This document shows, in pieces, positions 46,770 to 57,056 of a stretch of DNA of 64,000 nt (positions are counted from its first letter, which is position 1; each line of letters opens with the position of its first letter). Made by a program: the position numbers and the translations under genes. The notes beneath the pieces are model-generated. The model saw nothing but the letters and a program-made list of their open reading frames with translations, had not been told where the DNA came from and made no database searches. Location of the stretch: contig NW_025408672.1 of the NCBI RefSeq assembly GCF_020360975.1, positions 434,001-498,000 of the forward strand, in the 5' to 3' direction. Source of the stretch: Hirsutella rhossiliensis. Taxonomy: Eukaryota > Ascomycota > Sordariomycetes > Hypocreales > Ophiocordycipitaceae.

Positions 46770-47722
46770 CAGACTTGCAAATAGATAAATCAAATCAAAT
46801 CCGGGGTCCAATTTGATTTGATTTGGATAGCAAAATCATGGATCTGATTTGATTTGATTTGATTTGAATCGATTTGGATCTCATTTGGATATCTGGATAG
46901 CCCCACTTTTTTTCCACGACAAAATACATTGAGCCGCTCCTATACCTTAAGGTCCGCTTTGATAAGGTCCGCTTTGAGGCGGCCTCTCTGAGCTGCGGCC
47001 ATCTGTCCGGCAAGGCTAAATATTCTCTCCGGCTCTGAAGACATCGCCGGAATGGAAAAGAGGTCGATTGCCATTCGCGACAGGCGTGGATATTGGCGTC
47101 TGCGGAGAAGCCAGTACTGGATGGGATTGTCCACAAGACAATCGCCCGGATCGGTACTGCCCACCCATTCTGCGTACTCGTCACGCATGGAGGACGGTGA
47201 GGGCGCAGGTTGGGCGCCAAGTTTCCTAATTGAGGTCATGAAGTCATCTAGGTCCGTTGTCTTCCTTGCAGCTGTGGGCTCCTCGGGTATCGTATCTTGC
47301 TCGACCGCGAGGGTTCGGTACTCCTCCCATATGCGCCATTGCAGCAGTCAAGTGCAGAGCTGTCCCATTTTGGCCATCGGCTACAAATATCTCCCCCCGT
47401 AATATGGCAGATGCACCCAAAGATATATTTCACGATCAAACGTGTCAGGTAAAACACAAAAAGAAAGCTTGGTGACACGGCCTGGAAAAGCAACTGCCCG
47501 TAATTAGCGACCACTCTAGGCCAGGCAGGGCTGGCTCCCCAAAACTATTGGCCCAGGTCGCCATTGTGGGGCGTATCCAAATAATCAGATATCCAAATAA
47601 ATTTGGGTGTTGCGATTTGATTTGATTTGATTCAGCGCAGGGGCAATTTGATTTGATTTGATTTGGATTAATTTGATTTAATTTGATTTGATTTGATTAT
47701 GATTTATCTATTTGCAAGTCTG
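46770..47722 (-). mobile_element. hAT-family deletion derivative with 8-bp TSD
   Basis: This 953-bp element has 22-bp perfect terminal inverted repeats starting CAGACTTGCAAATAGATAAA (46770-46791 and 47701-47722). It has an 8-bp target duplication CCCGACAG (46762-46769 and 47723-47730), the hallmark length for hAT. Next to both ends lie arrays of ATTTG/GATTTG repeats (46796-46880 and 47610-47700), resembling the subterminal transposase-binding repeats of the superfamily. Only the transposase C-terminus is inside, so it would need a transposase from elsewhere. It is not RIP-mutated, which suggests a single-copy or recent insertion. Confidence 0.9.
46885..47347 (-). pseudogene. hAT transposase C-terminal (dimerisation) domain remnant
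   Basis: The reverse-strand frame from 47347 to 46940 contains WEEYRTLAVEQ, then DNPIQYWLLRRRQYPRLSRM and AIDLFSIPAMSSEPERIFS, the typical hAT C-terminal dimerisation motif. A 15-bp in-frame tandem duplication (46948-46977) repeats KADLI. Immediately after it the frame hits TAG, while the expected continuation AAQCILSWKKSG is read in another frame to about 46885, showing a frameshift. The N-terminal BED and catalytic DDE regions are absent. Confidence 0.88.
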
Positions 47723-47809
47723 CCCGACAGTGCTGAACCGGCATTGGTCATGTCAAGCCACAGCTTTCAAATCTTATCCAGCCAACCACAGTCAGTAGAT
47801 GAATCTTGA

Positions 47810-48554
47810 ATCGATGCTTCCTTGACCTGAGTGGACAAGCAACGTTGTGGTCTCGTGATTGTGTCTGCGTTGCGGTGCGAGAGTCGATAGCGGAGAGGTA
47901 GGTATGTGAGAGGCCTGGCACAGCTCTTGGATCTCTTGAAGACGAGGTACCGGTGGGCAAATGTATGCAAAATCTGGCCCGCATGTGAGATCCAGTGATG
48001 TCTATGTTGAAGACGACTTGAACGAGACATCTTTTGACACGCATCAGGAGTTGACGCTGGCAACCGGTCAGGGGTTCTCAACCTGCGCTCGTGTTGTTCC
48101 TCTGTATCCGATGTATATATCTTCATTTAGTCCGTTCTCACATTAAATGTCCCGCTCGGCTGTCCCATGGTTTCGGACTTTCGGTAGAGGCTGGTTTGTG
48201 GCTAAAGCTGATGGATTTGCATGCAACAAAAGCTTCCTCGTCATCAAATGGATGACTAACAGCTCTGCCAGAAGTTAAGGTAGGTAGTTTCCGTGAATAT
48301 GTATCTTGTACTTGGTACATGGACATGGAGATTTCGGACTAGCGATTCGCCGGCCGTACAGACGTAGCGTAGCGTCTCCTTGTTTCAAGAACTCGCCATG
48401 TAATTTAATGGAAATCGCGACATTGCGGCCACGCGAGGACCTCATACTCTGGACGCCGCCTCCCCCCTGACCGCCCTCGTTTGGGCCCCGTCTCGACACT
48501 GCAGGCCCGAGACATGTCCATCGCCTCCTCGATCGCGGCGACTCGCATGACACG
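47810..48554. other. Intergenic region upstream of the glutaminyl cyclase gene
   Basis: No convincing gene was seen on either strand. Short overlapping frames at 47748-48326 are out of phase with each other and have no protein-like composition. A TATATAT-type stretch at about 48113-48120 is too far from the next start codon to call a TATA box. Confidence 0.4.
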
Positions 48555-49762
48555 ATGCTTCTTCGCAGCTCCCTCGTTTCACTGATCGGACTCTTTTCAA
48601 CAAGGGCCCTCACGTTGCTCGACGATGGCGACTTGCGGCACATCCCACCTCCCGGCGACGACTTCAACATCCTCACGGGCAAGCTCCTCGCCCCTATCTT
48701 GATCCCCCGCGTGCCGGGCACCGAGGGCTCCGTCACCACCCAGCGACACTTTGTCGACTTCTTTAGCAACAATCTCCCCGAGTGGCAGCTCGTCTGGCAA
48801 AACTCGACGTCCAAGACTCCGGCCACGGGCGACACCGACGTGCCCTTCTCCAACCTCATCTTCCGCCGTGATCCGCCTGGCGCGCGGGTCGGTAAATTGT
48901 CCAGATTTACCCTCGTCGCCCACTTTGACAGCAAGCTGCAACCCACGGGCTTCATCGGTGCCACCGACAGCGCAGCCCCCTGCGCCATACTGCTTCACGT
49001 GGCTAGGAGCATCGAGGACGCGCTCAAGGCCAAGTGGGCCGCCGGAGTTGCCGATGAGTTGGATATTCCCGAGGGCGTCCAGATCATCTTGCTGGATGGC
49101 GAGGAGGCTTTCGTCAGGTGGACAGACACCGACTCCCTCTACGGAGCAAGGTACCCAATCCTCTGCCATCTCAACCCCCTTCTTGCTGCTGACATGGTTG
49201 GACCAGATCGTTGGCCGCCGAATGGGAGCCGCGTACCAACCCTGCCATATCCATCTACCAATCGCCGCTCGATTCCATCAGCCTTTTCGTACTCCTCGAC
49301 CTCCTCGGCTCCAGCGGCCCTAGCGTCCCGTCGTACTTCTTGACGACACACTGGGCCTATCGAAGCATGTCGATAATAGAAGGTCGCATGCGCGAACTCG
49401 GCCTTCTTGAAAGCAACCCGCCTACGCACTTCTTACCGGAGGTTAACAAGACGACGCAAGCCTTCTCGAACTGGAGAGCAGTTTCCGATGATCACCTCCC
49501 CTTTATGCATCGTGGCGTTAACATTCTGCACATCATCCCGTCCCCGTTTCCCAAAGTCTGGCACAAAATGGAGGATGACGGCGAGCATTTGGATTTGGCG
49601 ACGGTTCGAGACTGGGCTAAGATTGTGACTGCCTTTACAGCACAGTGGATGAAACTCGAGGGGTACATGAACACGAACAAGACGACGGGCCGGGCAGAGG
49701 ATGAGGCGGAAAGGGGGGGAGAGAGGGGAAAGAAGCGAACTGGCAGGCGCGGCGTTTCTTGA
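48555..49762 (+). CDS. Glutaminyl-peptide cyclotransferase (M28-like, secreted)
   Basis: The exons are 48555-49150 and 49207-49762, giving 383 aa. The 56-bp intron has a CTGAC branch site. The enzyme family converts N-terminal Gln (or Glu) of secretory proteins to pyroglutamate, using one zinc. The N terminus MLLRSSLVSLIGLFSTRAL is a signal peptide or anchor. The zinc ligands of human QC map to D138 in GATDSAAPCA, E184 in LLDGEEAF (E183 the likely acid/base) and H318 in HIIPSPFPKVWH. TLVAHFDSK and YGARSLAAEWE also fit the family, the latter spanning the splice junction. The tail after GYMNTNK is a basic, Arg/Glu/Gly-rich extension of about 30 residues that is probably not part of the fold. 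It is the first intact gene beyond the repeat block. Confidence 0.93.
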
Positions 49763-50163
49763 TGAGCGAGCAGCGGCGTGGCAATGGCATATCGACTCAG
49801 TTTCTGGGAGGCGTCTCTGGCGAACCGGCGGTGCTTTGGCTGGCTTCATCATGTTCCTTTATAGCGGGCGGGAAAAGCGGCGTCAATATGCAGATATCAG
49901 GGGTCATGTACTTGATGGCTACAGATCAGTGTACTATATCAAGAAGAATTAAATAGAGGTAGATGACGCTTTTCGGCTGTCTGCAGCTGGCAACAGTAAA
50001 GGGAGCGCTACACAGTGACTATGCGTTATAGACACTGTATGCACTAGCCCCCACCACCAATCAGCCTGCTCACCCAATGCAACCACGTAACCATCGCGGC
50101 AAGCTGCCAAAGCTGTCCTCATTCAGCCTCGCTCCCGCAATCGCCCTCTCGCCGCAGACCGCA
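49763..50163. other. Intergenic region between glutaminyl cyclase and swp1
   Basis: This is 401 bp holding the 3' end of one gene and the promoter of the next. Frames continue downstream of 49762 but look non-coding. No clear TATA box was seen. Confidence 0.5.
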
Positions 50164-51226
50164 ATGCGCTTCCCCACAGTCTCGACGCTGCTGGCCCTCG
50201 CCGGCGCAGCCACTGCCGCATCGTCATGGACCTTTTCTGACGCAACCGTCACCGTGTCATCCAAGGCTGGCGGTGACGTGGTCGACAAGTGAGCTCCCTC
50301 CAACCTCGCGCGACCGCCTGTTCTTTTGTACAGAGGCTAACCTGGGGAACGAATGGCAGGTTTTCGGGTACTGAGAGAGTCAAGAACGCAGTCAAGCTGG
50401 GACATCAAGATACCATCAAGATATCCTTGACGACCAAGGAGGGCTCCAAGCCGAAGCGCCCGCACCAGGCCTTCCTCGTCATCAAGGAGTCGTCGGGCCT
50501 TGAGGCTCCCTTTCCCTTGACCGTCAAGGAATCTGGCAAGGGAACGGTCCGGATTGTGTGTAACGCTTCGCCCTGCTCGGCCACAGAAGATAGCTAACGA
50601 CGAGACGACAGACCCAGAAAGACCTCCCCGTGCAGCTCCTTCGCTCTAAGTCTCCCCTCGAGGCCAGCCTTATCCTAGGCTCGACCGGGTCGACGGCGGG
50701 CTCCGTGACACGCGTCTTCGACATTTCTCTGAAACTCGACCCCAACGGCCCCGCACCGAGCTACGAAGCTCCTTTCCCATACGGTCCGCTGCCTGAGATC
50801 CACCACGTCTTCCGCGACGACCCCAAGAACCCGCCCAAGATTGTCTCGCTCGTCTTCTCGTTGGCTGTCGTGGCCACCGTGCCAATCCTCTTCGTTGGTG
50901 TACGTTTTGTGCTGCGCGTTCTTGTCAATTTGGCCCAGGTCGCAACGCCCCAGGTTCCTCAACATTAGCGCTAACTCGCTCTGTAGTGGCTCTTGCTCGG
51001 GGCGAACGTGAGCCATGCTCAGAAGGCCCTAGGCAGCGCCCCAATTTCCCACGCCGTCTTTTTCGGGTCCTTGGTAGCCATGGAATGCGTCTTCTTCATG
51101 TACTACAGCAGCTGGAACCTGTTCCAGACACTGCCAGCAATTGGCATCGTTGGCGCCGCCGCATTCCTCAGCGGAACAAAGGCCCTGGGCGAGGTGCAGC
51201 GTCGACGCGAGGCGGGCGAGAGGTGA
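50164..51226 (+). CDS. swp1: Oligosaccharyltransferase subunit Swp1 / ribophorin II
   Basis: The exons are 50164-50288, 50360-50555, 50612-50899 and 50987-51226, giving 282 aa, close to yeast Swp1 (286). Introns of 71, 56 and 87 bp have GCTAAC branch sites. The subunit belongs to the ER-membrane complex that transfers glycans to Asn residues. The protein has a signal peptide (MRFPTVSTLLALAGAATA), a lumenal beta-rich domain, the conserved PPEIHH-like segment (LPEIHHVFRDDPKNPPKIVS), then three membrane spans: SLAVVATVPILFVGWLL, AVFFGSLVAMECVFFMYY and ALPAIG-type IGIVGAAAFLSG. The downstream ATG was chosen over one at 50077 because it begins the signal peptide. The C-terminal tail is charged (EVQRRREAGER). 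Confidence 0.92.
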
Positions 51227-51671
51227 GCAACCAAGACTGGTTCGTCTCACCGACTCCCCAAGTGTGGGGGTTGCGTGCGTCATGCGAGGGGGGATGACGG
51301 ATGGCTTTGCCGCGGACTTCGGAGTCCCCAGCTCCTTTTCTCCGCCATGCGCAGGGTCATGGGGGCCGTGCGCGAGCCCGTGTTTGATGTTCGGACGACT
51401 GGGAATGTATTTCTAAGACGCATGGCATGTCGCCGGGCCAAGGCTATTGGGGAACGTGAATATAAAACGATTGATTCGCTCGCAGTCGCATGTGAGTGCG
51501 GAGAGAGGGGAAGACGCCAACTGTTCCTCTCCCGCCATATGCTTGCCGACAGCTGCCCTTGCCTGGGGAGCTACTGAAATACCAACCAATAAGTCCGGAT
51601 ACGACGACGTCGAGTCCTTCCTACGAAGACGCTCGGCTCAAGTGTGAATAGCCGGCGGCCTCGACGCAAAC
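51227..51671. other. Intergenic region between swp1 and the alpha/beta hydrolase gene
   Basis: These 445 bp hold the swp1 3' end and the promoter of the next gene. A CAACATT/CGACGACG-rich stretch precedes the start codon. No TATA box or other convincing signal was seen. Confidence 0.5.
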
Positions 51672-53017
51672 ATGCCCAGCAGGTGAGTCGGCTCTTGTTC
51701 TCTGCCACCGTCACCTCCCCCTCTCTGCCGTCCTTGGCGTCCCTGGTCTTCCTCTCTCCTCTTTTCGTTTCCGTCTGCTGACGCCCCCCATGCCCAGATC
51801 ATACCGGGAACCGTCCGTCGACGAGACTCTCAAGCATCCGGCCTACCCCGGCGCCGTCTGGGCGCTAGAGCCTCACCAGCATGGCAAGCTGCCCGTGGCA
51901 AAGGGGCGCGGCGGGCCCATCAACATTGCCTGGGAGATTCACGGAGACGGGCCCATCAAGATTGTGGTGCGCCTCCTTGCTATGACGTGCTGCTCCGAGA
52001 TGTCTGTCCTCGGAAGACGGCCTGAGTCTCCACCCATCCATCCATGGCCTTGGGTATTTGGAATAGGGTTTTGTGGCTGACCTCGCGGCCGCCGACTAGT
52101 TGATCATGGGCTTGGCGGGCGTCATACCGTCGTGGCAACGGCAGACACTCTATTTCGGGCACGACCGCGGCGAGCGCTACTCGGTGCTCGTGCTCGACAA
52201 CCGCGGCATGGGCGCCAGCGACAAGCCGCTGATGCGCTACTCGACGAGCGAGATGGCGCGCGACGTCATCGAGGTGCTCGACCACGTCGGCTGGACGGCG
52301 GCCCGCCAAGTCAACCTCGTCGGCATCTCCCTCGGCGGCATGATAGCCCAGGAACTGGCCTGCGCCGTGCCCCAGCGCGTCCAGTCGCTGTCGCTGCTGT
52401 GCACCTCGGCCCTGCTGCGCGGCGAGAGGCCGCCGGCCCACGAGCTGGCCAAGCGCCTGGCCATGCTGGCGTCCAACGCCGAGGAGCAGTCCATTGCCGA
52501 CACGACGCGCCGCATCTTCGTCGCCGACTGGCTCGTCGCCCCCGACGACGAGGTCCTCCCCTCGCCCGCCACCACGCCGCGCTGCGGTCCGCCCCGCGGC
52601 TCCCCGCCCGGCACCGAGTACCGCCGCTTCGACTCCAACTTCCAGCGCTTCCAGGCGCAGGAGCTGGCCAAGCGCCGCAACGGCTACAGCTTCACCCTGC
52701 GCGGCTACCTGTGTCAGATGATGGCTGCCGGCGGCCACCGCAAGTCGGACGAGCAGCTGCGCGCCATGGCCGACGCCGTGGGTCGCGAGCGCATCCTCGT
52801 CATGCACGGCACCGAGGACACCATCATTGCCGTCAAGAACGGCCGGCGCCTCGTCGATGTCATTGAGCCTGCCGACGCCCTGCTGGTCGAGGGCATGGGC
52901 CATGCGCCCGTCATGGAGAGGACGCAGTGGTTCAACAAGCTGCTGGAGGACCGGCTCGAGGCCTGGACCCAGCTCCAGAGGCGAGAGAGGCATGATAGCG
53001 TCATGAAGGAGGGATAG
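51672..53017 (+). CDS. Alpha/beta hydrolase
   Basis: The exons are 51672-51682, 51798-51966 and 52100-53017, giving 365 aa. The first coding exon is only 11 nt and its intron has a CTGAC branch site. A start at 51790, inside that intron, would give almost the same N terminus (MPRSYREP instead of MPSRSYREP), so the first exon is likely but not certain. The fold is clear: GLAGVIPSW at the oxyanion loop, VLVLDNRGMGASD, and the nucleophile elbow LVGISLGGM (Ser137), with Asp300 in MHGTEDTI and His328 in VEGMGHAP completing the triad. The substrate is unknown. It resembles enol-lactone or peroxidase-like hydrolases. A Pro-rich stretch (SPATTPRCGPPRGSPPG) in the lid region is unusual but in frame. 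Confidence 0.88.
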
Positions 53018-53188
53018 CTTCTTTTCGTATTATCTTCTTCGTCCTTTTTTTTCACGTTTCCTTTGTCGAGCGTCTGCTTCTCAGAAGGCGAGATGGTTAC
53101 ACTGTGTTTAGGCTCTCCCAAACGCTATCTACACCCTTTCAAACTCAGGATACTCGATCACTGGATTCATGACGCTTTGCGCGCATCA
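53018..53188. other. Short convergent intergenic region (hydrolase / NMT)
   Basis: The two genes end 171 bp apart on opposite strands. The sequence is pyrimidine-rich after the hydrolase stop and presumably contains both 3' ends. Confidence 0.5.
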
Positions 53189-55055
53189 TCAAGGCATCAC
53201 CAGCCCAATCCCGCTGCAAGTGTCCTCGTCCAGCTGGTTCTTCTTGTTGACGCCCCCGGCAATGTGCTTCATCCTGTAGTTGAAGAGGTAGTAGTGCAAC
53301 TGCCCGTCGCCCGCGCCAAACTTTTGCTGCTCCAGGAACAGGGCGTTGTCCATGAGCGTCAGCGCGTTGAAGACGTCAAACCTGGCCTTCTTGGCAAGGA
53401 TGAGGGCGTCGTTGATGAGGCTGTTGAGGCGCGTCTTAAGCGCCGGCTTGTCAAAGGGCTGCGCGAGGCCGCTTTCCGAAGCGTAGTAGAAGAGGTAGGC
53501 GACGCGCAGGATGTCATGCTTGGAGTTGTTGATGACGGACGACTCGACGCAGAAGAAGGAGAAGAAGTCGGTGATCTTCTTGTCGTTATCCTGGCTAGCA
53601 GTCAGTACATGCGTGGACGGGAAATCTGAGCTCGTCTCTCTTCCCCTACCTCGACGACGTAGGACCAAATGGCTTGCTCGCCATCAGGCTTGGGAATAAA
53701 CCAGTGGTGCGCCTCCTCGGGCGTAAACTCGGGCGCCATGTCGAATCGGGCCAGATATCGCTTCAGCAAGCTGACGACGCCGTCAATGTCCTTTTCCTTC
53801 ATCTCGCGAAGACCCCTCGTGGACGTGTTGTCGGGCAGCGCATATTTGCGGATCTGGTACTGGGGCTTGCTCCCGGGCGGCAGGGGGCTGAAGCCGCAGT
53901 CGTTGAGCTTCTGCCAGTTGATGGACCGGTGGAAGTACCGGCACGTGCTGACGGGTTTGGGTAAGACGATGCCGGCCGTGTAGAGCCCCTGCCAGACACC
54001 GTCGAGGTTGCTGACGCGCGTTACCTCCTTGATGAGGACGGGGGCGAGGCGCTTGCCGCGGAGCTTCTTGTGGATGCAGAGGAAGTTGACCTCGGAGCAA
54101 AGGACCGTCTTGTCCCGGACGCGGAGGCGGACGGGGATGGCGGAGATGAAGGCGACGAGTTTGCGGGACTGGATGGCGCGGACGCCGATGTGATACTTCT
54201 TTTGCCAGCCTGGTGCCATCATGGCCCTGTGATATTCCCGCTGTTAGCTTTCAATCGCAAGACTAGCCGCCGCTGGCACAGTCGCAGCAGACTGGGTGCG
54301 CAACTGCGCCGAGGGGCTTTCAGGGGTGCGCATTACCATCGGAGAATGGATGGAGAGTAGTTGAAGCGAAACATGGCCTCGTCGTCCTCGACATAGTGGC
54401 CGTTGAGCAGCTCGTACACCTCCTTCATCTCCTCTTCGCTGCAGAGATCCACCTTTACCCACTCGAAGCCCGCCACGAGCGGCTGCGGCTCCTTGTCCAC
54501 CTCGTCGACCGTCTGGATCCTCAGCGGGCCCTCCTCAATGGCCTTGTCCTCGTCGCCGAACCGGGGCACGGGCTGCGTCTGCCAGAACTTGTAGGCGCCC
54601 ATGTCCTTGACGTTCTTGCCCGTCGACGCCAGCCCCGTCATGATGTCCTGCAGGTTCATCTTGCTGAGCATCTCGGCCGTCTGCTCGGGCGTCGGGTCCG
54701 CGCTGCCGGAGGCTTGCGACACCTCCTGGGCCAGGCTGGGGTTGAGCGCCAGCAGCTCCTTCATCTGCTGCGGCGTGAGCCCGCCGATGGCCTTTTTGAT
54801 ATCCGACTCCTGGTCCCCCGACTTGCGCGTCAGGAGCTCCTTGGCCTTGTCACGCTTCGACTTCTTCTTCTTCTTCTGCTTCTTGCTGCCGCTGCCGTCG
54901 GCCGTCGTGGCGGCTTCTCCTCCATCCTGCTCTTCGTCGTGGTCGTGGTCGTGGCCTTCGTCGGGTTCGGAGTCGATCTCGGCCTGCTTGCCCTTGAGCT
55001 TGGCGTCGGCCTCCTTGACCGCGGGATCGACGGGCTTAGACTCCTCGGATGGCAT
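53189..55055 (-). CDS. nmt1: Glycylpeptide N-tetradecanoyltransferase (N-myristoyltransferase)
   Basis: The reverse-strand exons are 55055-54337, 54226-53650 and 53590-53189, giving 565 aa. Introns are 110 and 59 bp. The enzyme moves myristate from myristoyl-CoA to the N-terminal Gly of cytosolic proteins. The N-terminal third is non-catalytic: an acidic His/Asp-rich patch, then a Lys-rich stretch ([18 protein letters not shown]) that fits the known ribosome-targeting region. Family signatures follow: [51 protein letters not shown] and, at the C terminus, [15 protein letters not shown]. The C-terminal carboxylate is the catalytic base in this family. Here the protein ends GIGLVMP. Confidence 0.96.
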
Positions 55056-55576
55056 GATGAGTTGTCGTGGTGAGAGTCTGCAGCTGCTTGGTGGGGTTGC
55101 CGCGGAGGTTAGCTGTGCGGTTAGTGCTGCGGGGTTGCGGAGCTATAATAAATAATAAATGTCCACTAAAAAGCGTCCAGTCAGATGAATGTCTTTGCTC
55201 GTGTATGTTCGAGGGCCAATGAAAAGACCGCAGTTAAGTTTGGTATATCGTGGGCTTCGTCAAAGCTTGCAGGCGCCTGCGCGACGCCGAAACTCAACTT
55301 ACAAGGCACAGGACAACACTGCCTCGATTCGTACTAAACGGCCCACCAAGACCTCGAGGCTTCAAATATTACATCTACAGTATGGCTGCCTTGACTAGGC
55401 TAAGCGGCAAAGCATGGTAAAGGCCCTGTGCGAAAAGAGACGGGCTGCTGCACGAAAATAAGTCTATACAAGTATATACAGCTCTCTCTAGTGTGGCGCA
55501 TCGTCAAGCATAACTCTGCTGCACTTTGTTGACTTTGCCGGAGGAGGCGGCGGCAAGTCAGGCGGGATGAATAGCT
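55056..55576. other. Intergenic region between the NMT start and the ABHD12-like 3' end
   Basis: This 521-bp region contains the NMT promoter (right to left). An AT-rich stretch TATAATAAATAATAAAT lies at about 55143-55160, roughly 90 bp upstream of the NMT start codon, and could serve as its core promoter. No gene was seen. Confidence 0.45.
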
Positions 55577-57056
55577 TCAAGCGTACGCGGTCCCATGGTA
55601 GTCAAAAGACCTCATGACGGCCAGCGTAACCGGAGCGTAGCCCACAATGGGATCATGAGCTGGACAAGGGGCTTAGTAAAGGTACGGCAGGGAGCTACAG
55701 TAACACTCACCTCCATAAGGAAACAGCTCTTGTCGCACGATGATATCCGGGTCTGAAGTCCAGGTCGTGACAAAGGCATCTTTGCCCTTGTGCACCGTCC
55801 GCTCTTCTTTCCATGCAGCAAACTTGTCATCATCCACGATGCCGACCGTCTCGTTCGCCGCCGCCCGGAAGAGCTTGTCGTCTTCCGTGCACGGTATATC
55901 CCCGTCGTTCTTGGCATGGACCAGACTCAGGCGCAGTCTCGTTTTGGTGTGGCGAACAATGTTGGCCAGCCGGTCCGCCGAGTGCCACTTTTCCACCACA
56001 AACCGATCAAGCAGCCGCACAAAGGCCGGCCAGGAAGCGAATGGTCCCAGCAGGGGCATCAGCCCGCCGATGCGGTATCCGCTTAGCAGGGAGGCCAGGT
56101 CGCTGAAGCCGGCAACCAGGACGATGCCGGCGAACTCGACTCCCTTGACGGCGTACCTCTCCGCCACGCCGCTCACGACAGCCGTGCCGAGGCTGTGCCC
56201 GATCAGGACGATGCGACTGGGCGGGAGACCCGCCACGTTGATTGCCCATTCGACGAGCGCCGAGGCGTCTTGAATCAGGCCATCCTCGCTGGGAACGCCC
56301 GTCGAGTGGCCAAAGCCGCGGTAGTCGATCGCGACCAGGTGATAGGATGAAGTGTCGGTCAGCGCGTGGTAGGTGTCTGGCCGGACGGCTTGCGCAATGT
56401 GTCCCGCGTTCTGCTGATTGTGAGCTTCCTCCGGTTTCCGTCGCAGGGTTTCTCCCTCTCCTCGCTACCCTAAGCAGAATGCAGGATTCAATAACGTACA
56501 CCGTGAACTGGCCACCGTCAGCGCGCGCGGGGAACTATCAGACGCGAGCTCTTTCGACTTACAGTAGAGAATCAGCCTGGCTTCCGGGTCTCCCTTCAGC
56601 AGCCGAAACGATTCCGTCTTTGCAAAGTCAGGAGAATGGCCCAGTGCTTGGCTCGTAAGCCTAGCTTCATTCTTCAGATACAAAGGCAATGGCGTGATGT
56701 GCCACGCGTAGACGCTTTCGCCATCGGACGTGGCCAGGGTAAAGGGCGTGACTTGGTTGCCTGACGTAGCAACATTAGAGAACGCAGTCCCGGCCCAGTT
56801 AGGTCGACCAACTTGCAAAACCCCATCTCTCGGGCCGGTTGACGTCGGCCCAGCGGAGGCTGTTTATTTTGTGTGCATACAGGGCGCTGTCGAGGCCGCG
56901 TCAGATTCTCCGCCTGCTCGTCCACGCAGCTGCCACTCACTGTTTCTGGACAAGGGGAGACGTCAACAGGCCAAGGATGATGATGTACAGGACATAGGGA
57001 GCAGCAAGAAGAATGGCGCCAGTCCAGAGAAGCACAGCTTGACGAGGCAGCGCCAT
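55577..57056 (-). CDS. ABHD12-like alpha/beta hydrolase (membrane-anchored) with an 8-nt microexon
   Basis: The reverse-strand exons are 57056-56941, 56886-56813, 56760-56563, 56507-56500, 56410-55711 and 55659-55577, giving 392 aa. The fourth exon is only 8 nt and completes the conserved oxyanion motif YFHGNAGH across three exons. Its flanking introns start GTAAGT and GTACGT and end CAG. The N-terminal hydrophobic span LLAAPYVLYIIILGLL suggests a membrane anchor. Then come HALYAHKIN, GFASNQVTPF, DYRGFGHSTG, nucleophile elbow LIGHSLGTAV (Ser205), Asp301 in VHAKNDGDIP and His367 in GAHDPIVGY. The family includes lysophospholipid lipases such as human ABHD12. The substrate here is inferred only. 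One intron (56761-56812) has a weak donor, GTTGGT. Confidence 0.88.

Larger units (their letters stand above)
46304..47809 (+). pseudogene. 3' remnant of an unrecognised gene, truncated by copia C7, frameshifted, and split by a hAT element
   Basis: A frame open from 46304 to a TAA at 46670 has normal codon use and protein-like composition (for example EFWKKHWTEGIDDF near the start, then IGQFILDDTYYPKL). Its 5' end is missing at the copia border. In the neighbouring frame, coding-type sequence continues from about 46650 (SFVEYHVMEATWATEG) up to the hAT target site, and the frame stays open on the other side (47731) to TGA at 47807-47809. One frameshift in 46645-46672 and the hAT insertion therefore separate the parts. 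An unrecognised intron could also explain the frame change. The protein family is not recognised. Confidence 0.5.

Noticed and set aside
46796..46880. Regular ATTTG/GATTTG repeats that look like a small satellite or CRISPR-like array
   Set aside because: They occur at both ends of the hAT element, just inside its TIRs, and have no unique spacers. Subterminal transposon repeats explain them.
47748..48326. Overlapping frames on both strands upstream of the glutaminyl cyclase gene
   Set aside because: Protein composition is His/Arg/Ser-rich and unlike the neighbours. No start context, introns or domains were seen.
51980..52993. 337-codon reverse-strand frame across the alpha/beta hydrolase gene
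   Set aside because: The plus strand encodes a clear hydrolase with a complete catalytic triad. The reverse frame is a by-product of high GC at third positions.
54396..55073. Leu-rich plus-strand frame of 225 codons
   Set aside because: It is antisense to the first NMT exon. The Leu run is the complement of the Lys-rich segment.
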